Assembly (NCBI RefSeq): GCF_050942215.1
Contig: NZ_CP192056.1
Coordinates: forward strand, 1,178,001 to 1,242,000
Length of the DNA: 64,000 nt
Reading direction: 5' to 3'
From: Sphaerimonospora sp050942215
Lineage (GTDB): Bacteria; Actinomycetota; Actinomycetes; Streptosporangiales; Streptosporangiaceae
Under the pieces are notes generated by a model, which was not told where the DNA came from, did no database searches, and worked only from the letters and a program-made list of their open reading frames with translations. The position numbers and the translations under genes are program-made. This document shows positions 49,646-58,052 of this stretch, one piece after another; the first letter of the stretch is position 1, and each line of letters begins with the position of its first letter.

Positions 49646-50971
49646 TCAGCGGGTCACGATGAAGTCGGCGGGATCGCGGCGCGGCCGGTCCCGTGGCGGT
49701 GCCGCCGCATGGCCGATCGCCACGGCGCCCATCGGGTCCCAGTCGTCCGGCAGGCCGAGCACCTCGCGCACCACGTCGCGGCAGAACATCGTGGACGACA
49801 CCCAGGCCGAGCCCAGCCCCTCGACGGCGAGCTGGACGAGGAAGTTCTCCACCCCCGCTCCCATGGCGACCACGAACATCTCCCGCTCGGCCGCGTTCCT
49901 GCGCTCGTCGCGATAGGTGTGCGAGCCGTCCGTCACCAGGCAGGGGACCGCCAGGTAGGGGGCGTCGCGCAGCACGTCGCCCCGCCTGATCCGGCGGGCG
50001 ATCGACTCCTCGGAGAAGCCGTCCGACCGCAGGTCCTCGATCCAGGCGTCCCGCATCGCGTCGAGCAGTGCCGTACGCGACTGCGGGGTCTCCAGGAGGA
50101 CGAACCGCCACGGCGTGGTGTGGTGCGGGGCCGGGGCGGTCACGGCCGCGGCCACCGCCCGTCGTACGGCCTCCGGATCGACGGCCTCGCCGGTGAACTC
50201 GCGGATCGTGCGGCGGGCGTGGACCACATCGGCCGAGCCGTACCGGAACATGTCCATGTCGGCGGGCCGCACCAGCGCGCGGGCGCCGGGGCCGTCGTCG
50301 GCCGTGACCAGGCCGGGCAGGCCGCGTACGACGGCCACCGGCACGCCGGAGAGCTTGCCCTTGACCAGCTCGGCGGCGGCCGCCAGCTCGTCGATGAGCG
50401 CGGTGACGGTCGCCGACAGCTCGTTGCCGTAGGCGTCGGACCTGCCGCGGAAGTCGTCGAGCGGCCGGACCCCCGCCGCGCCGATCGCCACGTCGGTCAG
50501 GCCGTGCCGCCACGGACGGCCGAACGTGTCGGAGACGATCACGCCGACCCTGATCCCCAGGCGCTCGTGCAGCCCGCTGCGGATCCGCCGGGCGGACTCG
50601 TCCGGATCCACGGGCAGCAGCAGGACCGTGCCGGGGGAGGTGTTGGAGGCGTCGACCCCGGCCGCCGCCATGACGAAACCGTGCCGCGTCTGCGCGATCA
50701 CGGTGTCGCCGCGCCGGGCGACCACCCGGACCGTCTCCGCTTCGATCGCGGCGGCACGACCGTCGCCCTGGTCCGTACGGCTCTGTGTTGTACGGGTCTG
50801 GCGGATCCGGCCCTCGGCCTTGCTGACGATTTTGGAGGTTATGACGAGGATGTCGCCGTCGGTCAGGCCGTCGGTCAGGGCGGGTACGGCTCGCGCGACG
50901 AGCTCGGCGATGTCGTCGCCGGGCCGTACCTCGGGCAGTCCGGGCACCCCGGTGATGGCGATGGTGGTCAC
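49646..50971 (-). CDS. fbiB: F420 gamma-glutamyl ligase FbiB (CofE plus nitroreductase domain)
   Basis: The GTG at 50971 with GAGG six bases upstream is preferred to the TTG at 50983, which overlaps repeat array B. The product (441 aa) has an N-terminal CofE domain (PGDDIAELVARAVPALTDGLTDGDILVITSKIVSKAEGR, VGVIVSDTFGRPWRHGLTDVAIGAAG) that adds glutamates to F420-0. The C-terminal nitroreductase-like domain (ARRTIREFTGEAVDPEAVRRAVAAAVTAPAPHHTTPWRFVLLE; VQLAVEGLGSAWVSSTMFC) is known to extend the chain and reduce the dehydro-F420 intermediate. It lies just downstream of fbiA and is probably co-transcribed with it, with array B between them. Confidence 0.96.
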   Translation of the reverse strand: MTTIAITGVPGLPEVRPGDDIAELVARAVPALTDGLTDGDILVITSKIVSKAEGRIRQTRTTQSRTDQGDGRAAAIEAETVRVVARRGDTVIAQTRHGFVMAAAGVDASNTSPGTVLLLPVDPDESARRIRSGLHERLGIRVGVIVSDTFGRPWRHGLTDVAIGAAGVRPLDDFRGRSDAYGNELSATVTALIDELAAAAELVKGKLSGVPVAVVRGLPGLVTADDGPGARALVRPADMDMFRYGSADVVHARRTIREFTGEAVDPEAVRRAVAAAVTAPAPHHTTPWRFVLLETPQSRTALLDAMRDAWIEDLRSDGFSEESIARRIRRGDVLRDAPYLAVPCLVTDGSHTYRDERRNAAEREMFVVAMGAGVENFLVQLAVEGLGSAWVSSTMFCRDVVREVLGLPDDWDPMGAVAIGHAAAPPRDRPRRDPADFIVTR

Positions 50972-50983
50972 GGGTTTCCTCAA

Positions 50984-51100
50984 TGCAAGATCACGGACGA
51001 TGTCGTCCCTGGTGAGGGTGGACGGCTGCGAGAAAGTGCAAGATCACGAACGGTGTCGCCCCTGGTGGAGGCGGTCGGCTGCGAGAAACTGCAAGATCAC
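50984..51100. repeat. 53-bp phased repeat array B, inside the fbiA-fbiB operon
   Basis: Three cores TGCAAGATCAC end at 50994, 51047 and 51100, exactly 53 bases apart and all in the same orientation. The two complete units share more than the core: CTGCGAGAAA-(G/C)TGCAAGATCACGAACGGTGTCG-type flanks and a CCCTGGTG segment recur at equal positions. The outermost core supplies the stop codon of fbiA (TCA of GATCAC read on the other strand as TGA), and the innermost abuts the fbiB ribosome site. The array therefore fills the whole junction. It is similar to, but less symmetric than, arrays A and C. Confidence 0.88.
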
Positions 51101-52053
51101 GCGAGGGGGTGGGGGGTGGCGGTGAGGCGGCCGGCGAGGTCGAGGGCGGCGGCGGCGAGTTCCCTGGTGGCCTCGGGGGAGTCCATGAGCAGCGGCCGGG
51201 CCTCGACGGTCACCCCGTCGAGGTGGGCGCCCTTGTCCTGCTCGGCCACGAGCCACCCGTCGATCAGGCGTGAGCCGTACAACTCGAGGACGGCCTGGGC
51301 GGTGGTCTGGACGCCGATCGCGGTCAGACAGGCGTCGGCCATGCCGCGGACCGGCGCGCCGCCGATGATCGGGGAGACGCCGACGACGGTCTTCTCCTCC
51401 AGCGCCGCCCGGATGCCGGGGATCTGGAGGATCGCACCGATGCTGACAACCGGGTTCGATGGCGGAAAAATCACGAAATCGGCGTCGCGGATGGCCTCCA
51501 GGACGCCGGGAGCGGGACGCGCCTCCTCGGCGCCCACGAGCGCGATCTGCTCGGCCGGTACGGATGCCCGCAGCCGCACCCACCACTCCTGGAAGTGGAT
51601 CGCACGCCTGCCGCCGTCGTCGGAGACGACCACGTGGGTCTCGGTCCGGTCGTCGGACATCGGCAGCAGACGTACGCCCGGCCGCCAGCGCACGCACAGC
51701 GCCTCGGTCACCTGGGAGAGCGGATAGCCGGCCGCCAGCATCTGGGTGCGCACGATGTGGGTCGCGAGGTCGCGGTCGCCCAGGCCGAACCACTGGGGCT
51801 CCATCTCGTAGGCGGCCAGCTCCTCCTTGACGGCGAAGGTCTCGCCTGAGCGCCCCCAGCCCTGCTCCTCGTCGATGCCGCCGCCCAGGGTGTACATGAC
51901 GGTGTCGAGGTCGGGGCAGACACGCAGGCCGAAGAGCGTGATGTCGTCTCCGGTGTTGCCGATCACAGTGATCTCGGCGTCGGGGGCCGCCGCCTTGAGG
52001 CCGCGGAGGAAGCGGGCGCCGCCGATTCCTCCGGCGAGGGACGCGATTCGCAT
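51097..52053 (-). CDS. fbiA: 2-phospho-L-lactate (PEP) transferase FbiA (CofD)
   Basis: The ATG at 52053 yields 318 residues starting MRIASLAGGIGGARFLRGLKAAAPDAEITVIGNTGDD, the signature of CofD; the longer upstream frame is rejected. Conserved blocks are LCPDLDTVMYTLGG, FIFPPSNPVVSIGAIL (near DADFVIFPPSNPVVSIG) and VVGVSPIIGGAPVRGMADACL. It joins the phosphoenolpyruvate- or lactate-derived unit to FO, the step before FbiB. The ribosome site is weak (GAGAG). Its stop codon is made by a copy of the 53-bp repeat. Confidence 0.95.
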   Translation of the reverse strand: MRIASLAGGIGGARFLRGLKAAAPDAEITVIGNTGDDITLFGLRVCPDLDTVMYTLGGGIDEEQGWGRSGETFAVKEELAAYEMEPQWFGLGDRDLATHIVRTQMLAAGYPLSQVTEALCVRWRPGVRLLPMSDDRTETHVVVSDDGGRRAIHFQEWWVRLRASVPAEQIALVGAEEARPAPGVLEAIRDADFVIFPPSNPVVSIGAILQIPGIRAALEEKTVVGVSPIIGGAPVRGMADACLTAIGVQTTAQAVLELYGSRLIDGWLVAEQDKGAHLDGVTVEARPLLMDSPEATRELAAAALDLAGRLTATPHPLA

Positions 52054-52219
52054 GTCTCTCAGTCTTCCATCGAGCCGCGGGTGAACGACCACCCCTGACA
52101 TGGGATGATGGGGGTAAATGGTAGGCCATCGCCGCTTACGAGGTTTTTGTGAGTGCCAACACCAATGTCGGCCATGTGCAAAACTTCCCCGAGCGTCGTT
52201 TTGACCGATGGGGGTCCCC

Positions 52220-54481
52220 ATGCTCAAGGCCGATACCGGACGGCTGCGCGAGCCGGCCGCTTTGATCATGCTCGCGGTGCTGGTCACGAGCACCCTCGTC
52301 GGCATCGCACGGATGCTGATCAGCTCGGGGGCGTACGCCTCGCCCTTCGGGGTCCGGGCCGCCGTCGCCCTGTCGGTCCTCGTGTCCCCGGTGCTCACCG
52401 GCCTCGCCGCGGGCGCGGTGCTGCTCGTGACCAAGTTGGGCGCGCCGACCCCGCGTGCCCGCCTGGTCGCGCTCGGCTCGGCCGGGACGCTCGGCCTGGG
52501 CGTCCTGTTCAGCCTCGTCGGCGTGCTCGGCGTGCTGTTCGGCGACGGACTGACCTTCCGCGACACATTCGAGTATCTGATCAGCGGTCTTCCCATGATC
52601 GCGCTCGCCGCGCTGGGGATCGTCTTCGCGATCAGGTCCGCCGCGAACCTTCAGCCCGGCGCCGCCTCCGCCGCGCCGTACGACCGGCCGGGACAGAACT
52701 TCTACGGCGGACCGCACAACGACGGCTACGCGGCCCAGGGGCAGCCGTACGCTCCAGGCCTTCCCCAGGGCGGACAGCAGCAGGGCGGACAGCAGCAGGG
52801 CGGGCTACCCCAGACCGGGCTTCCCCAGGGCGGGCACGACGAGGGCGGCTACGTCCCCGGCCCCGGCCCCGGCCAGGGCGTGCCCGCGCAGTCCGTACAG
52901 TCCGCGCAGCAGGGCCAGCCCGCGCAGTCCGCGCAGTCCGCGCAGTCCGCGCAGTCCGCGCAGTCCGCGCAGTCCGCGCAGTCCGGGGCCGTCCCGCCCG
53001 CGCCCGGCCACCCGGATCAGTACGGCCAGCCCGGGCAGTACGGCGACGCGCCCGGCGCCGGCCAGGGCCGGCAGGGCCAGTACGGCCAGCCTGGGCCCGT
53101 CCCCAACCAGCAGGCCCCCAATCAGCAGGCCCCCAATCAGCAGGACCACGGCCAGCAGCAGGACCACGGTCAGCAGGGTCAGGGCCAGGGCCGGCACGGT
53201 CGCGGTCAGCCGGAGCAGGGGCCGGGCCAGGACCAGGGGCAGACGGCGCCCGCGGCCGCTTCCTACCCGCAGTTGCCGCCGCCCCCGTCGCCGGCGGAAC
53301 AGCCGCAGTACGCCCACGACCAGTACGGGACTCCGTACGCGGGACAGGACCACGCTCGGGGGGCCTTCGGCCAGGACCACTCCCAGGATCCCTACGCCGA
53401 CCCCTACGCCCAGAACGCCGCGTACCCGCAGAACGGCGCGCCCGGCCAGGACAGGCCGGCGGAGCCGTACGGGCAGCCCGCCCAGCCACAGCACCAGCCC
53501 CAGCAGCAGTCGTGGCCGACGGCGGAGCACAACCACCTGCCCGCGGCGCCCGCCCCGGCGCAGGGGCACCAGCCGTTCCAGACCGGGGCGCACTATCCCG
53601 ACTATTCCGACCAGTACGGCGCGACGTCTCCCCCCACCACGCCGAACCAGGGCGGACCCGGCGAGCCGCCGCAGCATCAGAGCGGACAGCACCAGCCCCA
53701 GCAGTTGCAGAGCGGGCAGCACCACTCCCCACTGCATCAGGCCCCGCAGCAGCAGGGACAGCCGTCCGGCGGCTATCCCTCGCCCCCGCAGGGCCCGGTG
53801 TTCGACCAGTACGGCTACGCCGGCCAGCAGCAGTCCGGCGTCGAGGCCGGCTTCGGCCAGGGCTCCTATCCCGACCCCGCGTACGGATCGTCGTCCTCCC
53901 CGGCGGCTCCCTACGATCAGACCCCGCAGTACGGCCAGCAGGGCGGCACGCCGTTCGGCGGCTACTCCGGCCCGCAGTTCGCCCACCAGGCCGCCGAGCA
54001 GCCACCCGCCGCCCCGTCCTTCGACTCGTCGTTCGGCGACGGGCCGACGTACGAGAACGCGACCGACCCGCGCGAGCAGCAGCTCGCGCAGGCGTACCAG
54101 CAGGCGCAGAACTACCAGCAGCAGGCCAGGCCGGCCGACTATTCCAGCGGCCCGACCGGGCCGTTGAACACGTCGCAGGACTATCAGGACTTCTACGACA
54201 GCCCGCTCGGCCACCCGCAGTCGTCCGAGCGCCCCGCCTACCCGGCCTCCGGCGGCGACTCCGCCGACCAGACCGTGCGGTTCGACCCGGCCGCCTACCC
54301 GGGAGATCAGCTGAGCGGCCCCGGCCCGGTCATGAATCCGGGCAGGCGAGAGGAGCCCATAGACCCGACCGCGATCTACGCCCCCGAGCGGTCCCAGGCA
54401 AAGTATGAGGAAGGATCCGGCAGCGATCAGTCAGGGCGTGGAACCGACCCCAACCTCCCTTGGTATGGTTCCGATCGCTGA
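52220..54481 (+). CDS. Membrane protein with long glutamine/proline-rich tail
   Basis: ATG at 52220 (GGGGG upstream; in-frame ATG at 52208 is an alternative). The first ~145 residues form four membrane helices (ALIMLAVLVTSTLVGIARML; VALSVLVSPVLTGLAAGAVLLV; LGLGVLFSLVGVLGVLF; GLPMIALAALGIVFAI). The remaining ~600 are disordered, rich in Q, G, P, Y, including seven AQS repeats and PNQQA repeats. Near the C-terminus are SADQTVRFDPAAYPG and EPIDPTAIYAPERS, which look like exposed Thr-containing motifs of the sort bound by FHA domains (inference). No known domain is present. It separates fbiA from whiB2. It may be a scaffold at the hyphal tip or division site; this is speculative. Confidence 0.72.
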   Translation: MLKADTGRLREPAALIMLAVLVTSTLVGIARMLISSGAYASPFGVRAAVALSVLVSPVLTGLAAGAVLLVTKLGAPTPRARLVALGSAGTLGLGVLFSLVGVLGVLFGDGLTFRDTFEYLISGLPMIALAALGIVFAIRSAANLQPGAASAAPYDRPGQNFYGGPHNDGYAAQGQPYAPGLPQGGQQQGGQQQGGLPQTGLPQGGHDEGGYVPGPGPGQGVPAQSVQSAQQGQPAQSAQSAQSAQSAQSAQSAQSGAVPPAPGHPDQYGQPGQYGDAPGAGQGRQGQYGQPGPVPNQQAPNQQAPNQQDHGQQQDHGQQGQGQGRHGRGQPEQGPGQDQGQTAPAAASYPQLPPPPSPAEQPQYAHDQYGTPYAGQDHARGAFGQDHSQDPYADPYAQNAAYPQNGAPGQDRPAEPYGQPAQPQHQPQQQSWPTAEHNHLPAAPAPAQGHQPFQTGAHYPDYSDQYGATSPPTTPNQGGPGEPPQHQSGQHQPQQLQSGQHHSPLHQAPQQQGQPSGGYPSPPQGPVFDQYGYAGQQQSGVEAGFGQGSYPDPAYGSSSSPAAPYDQTPQYGQQGGTPFGGYSGPQFAHQAAEQPPAAPSFDSSFGDGPTYENATDPREQQLAQAYQQAQNYQQQARPADYSSGPTGPLNTSQDYQDFYDSPLGHPQSSERPAYPASGGDSADQTVRFDPAAYPGDQLSGPGPVMNPGRREEPIDPTAIYAPERSQAKYEEGSGSDQSGRGTDPNLPWYGSDR
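52922..52984 (+). repeat. 9-bp tandem repeat (seven units) encoding Ala-Gln-Ser
   Basis: Seven consecutive identical units GCGCAGTCC begin at 52922 and end at 52984, all in frame and encoding (AQS)7 within the disordered tail of the membrane protein. Perfect identity suggests recent expansion by slippage. Confidence 0.9.
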
Positions 54482-54547
54482 CTAGGCCGAAGAGCGCTAC
54501 GGATGAACCGGGGCAAGCGGGTCTTTCCCCGGGTATCGTTATGCCGC

Positions 54548-54577
54548 TTGACGCCACACGCGCTACGTGCGTGTAAT
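54548..54577 (+). promoter_or_regulatory. whiB2 promoter with palindrome in the spacer
   Basis: TTGACG (54548-54553) and TGTAAT (54572-54577) are spaced by 18 bases, giving a start near 54584 and a leader of about 90 bases. ACACGC (54556-54561) and GCGTGT (54569-54574) form an inverted repeat between and overlapping the -10, a position suited to an operator. Confidence 0.6.
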
Positions 54578-54672
54578 TACAGACATGTTGTTACGCCTTC
54601 TCGCGGGTGGGTACAGGGGAGGCGTTTTATGGGGGGCTCCATGTGGGCGGGCGAGCGACAGGGAGGTGTGCA

Positions 54673-54930
54673 TTGACCGATCTGGTCATGGCACAGGCGC
54701 TCGATGGTGAAGATCTCGGTTGGCAGGAACGCGCCTTGTGCGCGCAGACCGACCCGGAGGCGTTCTTTCCCGAGAAGGGCGGCAGCACTCGGGAAGCCAA
54801 GAAGGTGTGCCGTTCGTGTGAGGTGCGGGCCGAGTGCCTGGAGTACGCGCTCGAGCATGATGAACGGTTCGGCATCTGGGGCGGGCTGTCGGAGCGTGAA
54901 CGCCGCAGACTCAAGCGTCAGGCGGGCTGA
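54673..54930 (+). CDS. whiB2: WhiB2-type Fe-S regulator (WhmD/WhiB)
   Basis: The TTG at 54673 has GGAGG six bases upstream, giving an 85-aa protein. The four cluster-binding cysteines are C23, C46, C49 and C55 (ALCAQTD; VCRSCEVRAEC), followed by FGIWGGLSERERRRLKR, the WhiB turn and basic tail that bind sigma factor and DNA. WhiB2/WhmD controls septation in mycobacteria and Streptomyces. It has a good sigma-70-like promoter with a palindrome. I recall its place between fbiA and mannose genes being conserved in mycobacteria, which supports the WhiB2 assignment. Confidence 0.92.
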   Translation: MTDLVMAQALDGEDLGWQERALCAQTDPEAFFPEKGGSTREAKKVCRSCEVRAECLEYALEHDERFGIWGGLSERERRRLKRQAG

Positions 54931-55082
54931 ACGGGCTGTCCTCGCGGGCCCCGGATGCCGGGTGCTTCCGCCGGGCGGGCGGGTCCGGTTCGCCGCCGGT
55001 TTTCCGCGCATGTGATCGGGTGGGTCCTGGGTGCCGTATCGTGGTCGGCGCTCAGCCGAAATGACCCCCCCAAGGATTTGAC

Positions 55083-58052
55083 GTGCATTCGGTCACCGCG
55101 ATCGTCGTCGCTCACGACGGCGCCCGATGGCTCAAGGAGACGCTGGCGGCGGTGCTGCGCCAGACCCGGCCCCTTGACCGCGTCGTCGGCGTCGACAACG
55201 GCAGTCGCGACGGCAGCGGGCGGATTCTGGTCGAGGCGTTCGGCAGCGGCAGCGTACTGACCCTTTCGAGGTCGACCGGCTTCGGCGAGGCCGTACACGA
55301 GGTGCTGCGGCGCCTGCCGCCCGCGCCCGGCCAGACGCGGGCGGGGCACGAGCAGGGGCAGGTGCGGGAGTGGCTGTGGCTGCTCCACGACGACTGCGCG
55401 CCCGACGCGAACGCGCTCAGGGCGCTGCTCGCCGCCGCCGACCTGGACCCCAAGGCGGCCGTCCTCGGTCCCAAGCTCCGCGACTGGCTCGACCGGCGGG
55501 TGCTGCTGGAGATCGGCGTGACGGTCAGCAGGTCGGGACGGCGCGACACGGGTCTGGAGCCGAGGGAGTACGACCAGGGCCAGCACGATGGCGCGCACGG
55601 CGTGCGGGACGTGCTGTCGGTCTCCACGGCCGGCATGCTGATCCGGCGCGACGTGTGGGAGGAGTTATCCGGGCTCGACCCGGATCTTCCGCTCTTCCGT
55701 GACGATCTGGACCTGTGCTGGCGGGCCAGGACGGCCGGGCATCGCGTCCTCAACGTGACCGACGCCGTCGCCTGGCACGCGGAGGCGTCCGCCCGGCGCC
55801 GCAGGCGCATCGCGACCAGCGACGAGCACCCCCGCCGGCTCGATCGGCGCAACGCGCTGTTCGTCATCATGGCGAACCTGCCGCTGTGGGCGCTGCTGGG
55901 CTCGGTCGCGCGCAACGTGTGCGAATCGCTCGTGCGGACGCTGCTGTTCCTGGTGGCCAAGCAGCCCGCCAACGCCCTGGACGAGGTGGTCGCGCTCGGC
56001 TCGATCTTCCGTCATCCGCTGCGGCTCTACCGGGCGCGCAAGGCTCGCAGGAAGGGCAGGAAGCAGGGGTACCCGGCGGTCCGGCGCCTGTTCACGCCGC
56101 CGGGGGCGGCCGTCCGGCGGCTGGCCGACATGCTGCAGGGCTTCCTGGCCGGTGCGGGCCCCGTCGACTCATCGGGCCGCCATCACGCGGGACTCGGGGC
56201 AGGTGAGACCGCGCACGAGGAGGGAGAGGAGCTGCTCGCCGACGCGGGCGTGCTCCAGCGGGTGTTCAGCAACCCCGGGGTGCTGCTCTGCATCGCGCTC
56301 ACCGTGGTCACGCTGGCGGCCGAGTGGCCGCTTCTCGTGGGCGGCCCGGGCGGCGGAGATCTGCTCGGGGGCGGCGCCCTGACGCCGGTCACCGGTGGTG
56401 CGGCGGATCTGTGGCGGTTGTACGTGGAGGGGATCCACGCGGCCGGGCCGGACTCCGCCGCCTGGGCCCCGCCGTACGTCGCGGTGCTCGCGGCGCTGTC
56501 CACCGTCGCTTTCGGCAAGACCTGGCTCGCGGTCGCCGTGCTCCTGCTGGGCTGCGTGCCGCTCGCCGGGCTCTCCGCGTATGCCGCCACCAAGAGGATG
56601 ATTCCGTACACGCCGGCCAGGGTCTGGCTGGCGGCCACCTACGCGCTGCTGCCGGTCGCGACCGGTGCCATCGCGAGCGGGCGGCTCGGTACGGCGATCG
56701 TCTTCGTGCTGCTCCCGGCGTACGCGGCGCTCGGCACCCGGGTGGTCGCCGGATCTCGCCGTGCGGCCTGGGGATTCGGCCTGCTCCTCGCGGTCGGAAC
56801 GGCATTCGTCCCGCTCGTCTACATCCTGGTCGCGGTGCTGGGCGCGTTCGCCGCCGTGTCCTTCGGCGGCATCCGACGTGGCATGCGGACGTCGCTGGCG
56901 ATCGGTCTCGGCACCCCCGTCCTCCTGCTGTTCCCCTGGCTGGCCGAGCTCATACGGGAGCCGGGCCGCATCCTGCTGGAGGTCGGCCTGCGCGACCCCG
57001 CCCTGGCCGACCCCCGTCTGCCCGCCGAGTCGCTGCTCATGCTGAGCCCGGGCGGCCCGGGCGTGCCCCCGTTCTGGGTGACCGCAGGTCTGGTCGCCGT
57101 CGCCCTGGCCGCGCTGCTGCTGCGCCGCGACCAGATGGTCGTGGTGATCGGCTGGGGGGTCATGCTCTTCGGCGTGCTCGTGGCCATCGTCACCAGCCGC
57201 GTCGTGGTCGACGGAGTCCCGGTCTGGCCCGGCGTGCCGATGGCGCTGGCCGCCACCGGCCTGCTGCTGGCCGCCGCGCACCCCGCCTATCGGATCAAGG
57301 AGTTCCGCGCGGCCGGTGGGCTGCACCGCCTGGGCGCGCTGCTCATCGCGGTCGTCGCCTTCGCGACCCCGATCGCGGCCGCGTCGCTGTGGGTGAAGAC
57401 CGGTGCCGACGGGCCGTTGCGGCGCGACGTGCCCGATCCGATTCCCGCCCTGGCCGCCCTCGGGTCGGCGGACGGCGAGAGCACGCTGCTGCTGCGGCAC
57501 AGGGACGGGCGGATCGCCTACGCGGTCCTGCGCGGCAGAGCCCCGCTGATCGGCGAGGCCGATCTGGAGCCGCCGGACGAGCAGCGGCGGCGGTTGACCG
57601 AAGCCGTGGCCGGGCTCGCCTCCGGCCGGGGCGGCGCCTACATCCAGACGCTCGCGTCATTCGGGGTCCGGTTCGTCACCGTGCAGGCTCCCATCGACCC
57701 GGCACTGCAGCGTGCGCTGGACTCCGAGCCCGCCCTGGTGCGGATGAGCCTGTCGCAGGTGGGCGGGCTGTGGCGGATGGCTCAGCCGGTCACCGTGCCC
57801 GCACGTCCGGCCGGTGAAGACGGCCGGCGCCGGGCCTGGCTGTGGAGCCAGGGCGCGCTGCTCGCGCTCGTGCTCATTCTCGCCTCGCCGGGCCGTAGGA
57901 CCAGGGAGGAGGAGTACGGCGAAGCCGACGCGCCGATGGAGGAGGAGCCCGCCGGAGGCCGGCGCAGGGCCGGCCGCCGCGCCAAGACCGCCGGGACCGG
58001 GGAGGACAGGGCGACCGAGGACAGGGCGAAGGCGAACAGGGTGGGCGCATGA
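55083..58052 (+). CDS. Giant family 2 glycosyltransferase with multi-pass membrane domain
   Basis: GTG at 55083 with AAGGA seven to eight bases upstream. The 989-aa protein has an N-terminal GT-A domain (VTAIVVAHDGARWLKETLAAVLRQTRPLDRVVGVDNGSRDGS; EWLWLLHDDCAPDANAL; STAGMLIRRDVWEELSGLDPDLPLFRDDLDLCWRARTAGHRV) and, from about residue 265 on, some 12-14 membrane helices. A periplasmic-like region after about 780 (SADGESTLLLRHRDGRIAYAVLRGRAPLIGEADLEPP) follows, and a charged Lys/Glu tail ends it. The next gene overlaps its stop (ATGA). I recall this GT2-DUF5719 pair as common and conserved in actinomycetes. It probably builds a surface glycan; donor unknown. Confidence 0.85.
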   Translation: MHSVTAIVVAHDGARWLKETLAAVLRQTRPLDRVVGVDNGSRDGSGRILVEAFGSGSVLTLSRSTGFGEAVHEVLRRLPPAPGQTRAGHEQGQVREWLWLLHDDCAPDANALRALLAAADLDPKAAVLGPKLRDWLDRRVLLEIGVTVSRSGRRDTGLEPREYDQGQHDGAHGVRDVLSVSTAGMLIRRDVWEELSGLDPDLPLFRDDLDLCWRARTAGHRVLNVTDAVAWHAEASARRRRRIATSDEHPRRLDRRNALFVIMANLPLWALLGSVARNVCESLVRTLLFLVAKQPANALDEVVALGSIFRHPLRLYRARKARRKGRKQGYPAVRRLFTPPGAAVRRLADMLQGFLAGAGPVDSSGRHHAGLGAGETAHEEGEELLADAGVLQRVFSNPGVLLCIALTVVTLAAEWPLLVGGPGGGDLLGGGALTPVTGGAADLWRLYVEGIHAAGPDSAAWAPPYVAVLAALSTVAFGKTWLAVAVLLLGCVPLAGLSAYAATKRMIPYTPARVWLAATYALLPVATGAIASGRLGTAIVFVLLPAYAALGTRVVAGSRRAAWGFGLLLAVGTAFVPLVYILVAVLGAFAAVSFGGIRRGMRTSLAIGLGTPVLLLFPWLAELIREPGRILLEVGLRDPALADPRLPAESLLMLSPGGPGVPPFWVTAGLVAVALAALLLRRDQMVVVIGWGVMLFGVLVAIVTSRVVVDGVPVWPGVPMALAATGLLLAAAHPAYRIKEFRAAGGLHRLGALLIAVVAFATPIAAASLWVKTGADGPLRRDVPDPIPALAALGSADGESTLLLRHRDGRIAYAVLRGRAPLIGEADLEPPDEQRRRLTEAVAGLASGRGGAYIQTLASFGVRFVTVQAPIDPALQRALDSEPALVRMSLSQVGGLWRMAQPVTVPARPAGEDGRRRAWLWSQGALLALVLILASPGRRTREEEYGEADAPMEEEPAGGRRRAGRRAKTAGTGEDRATEDRAKANRVGA

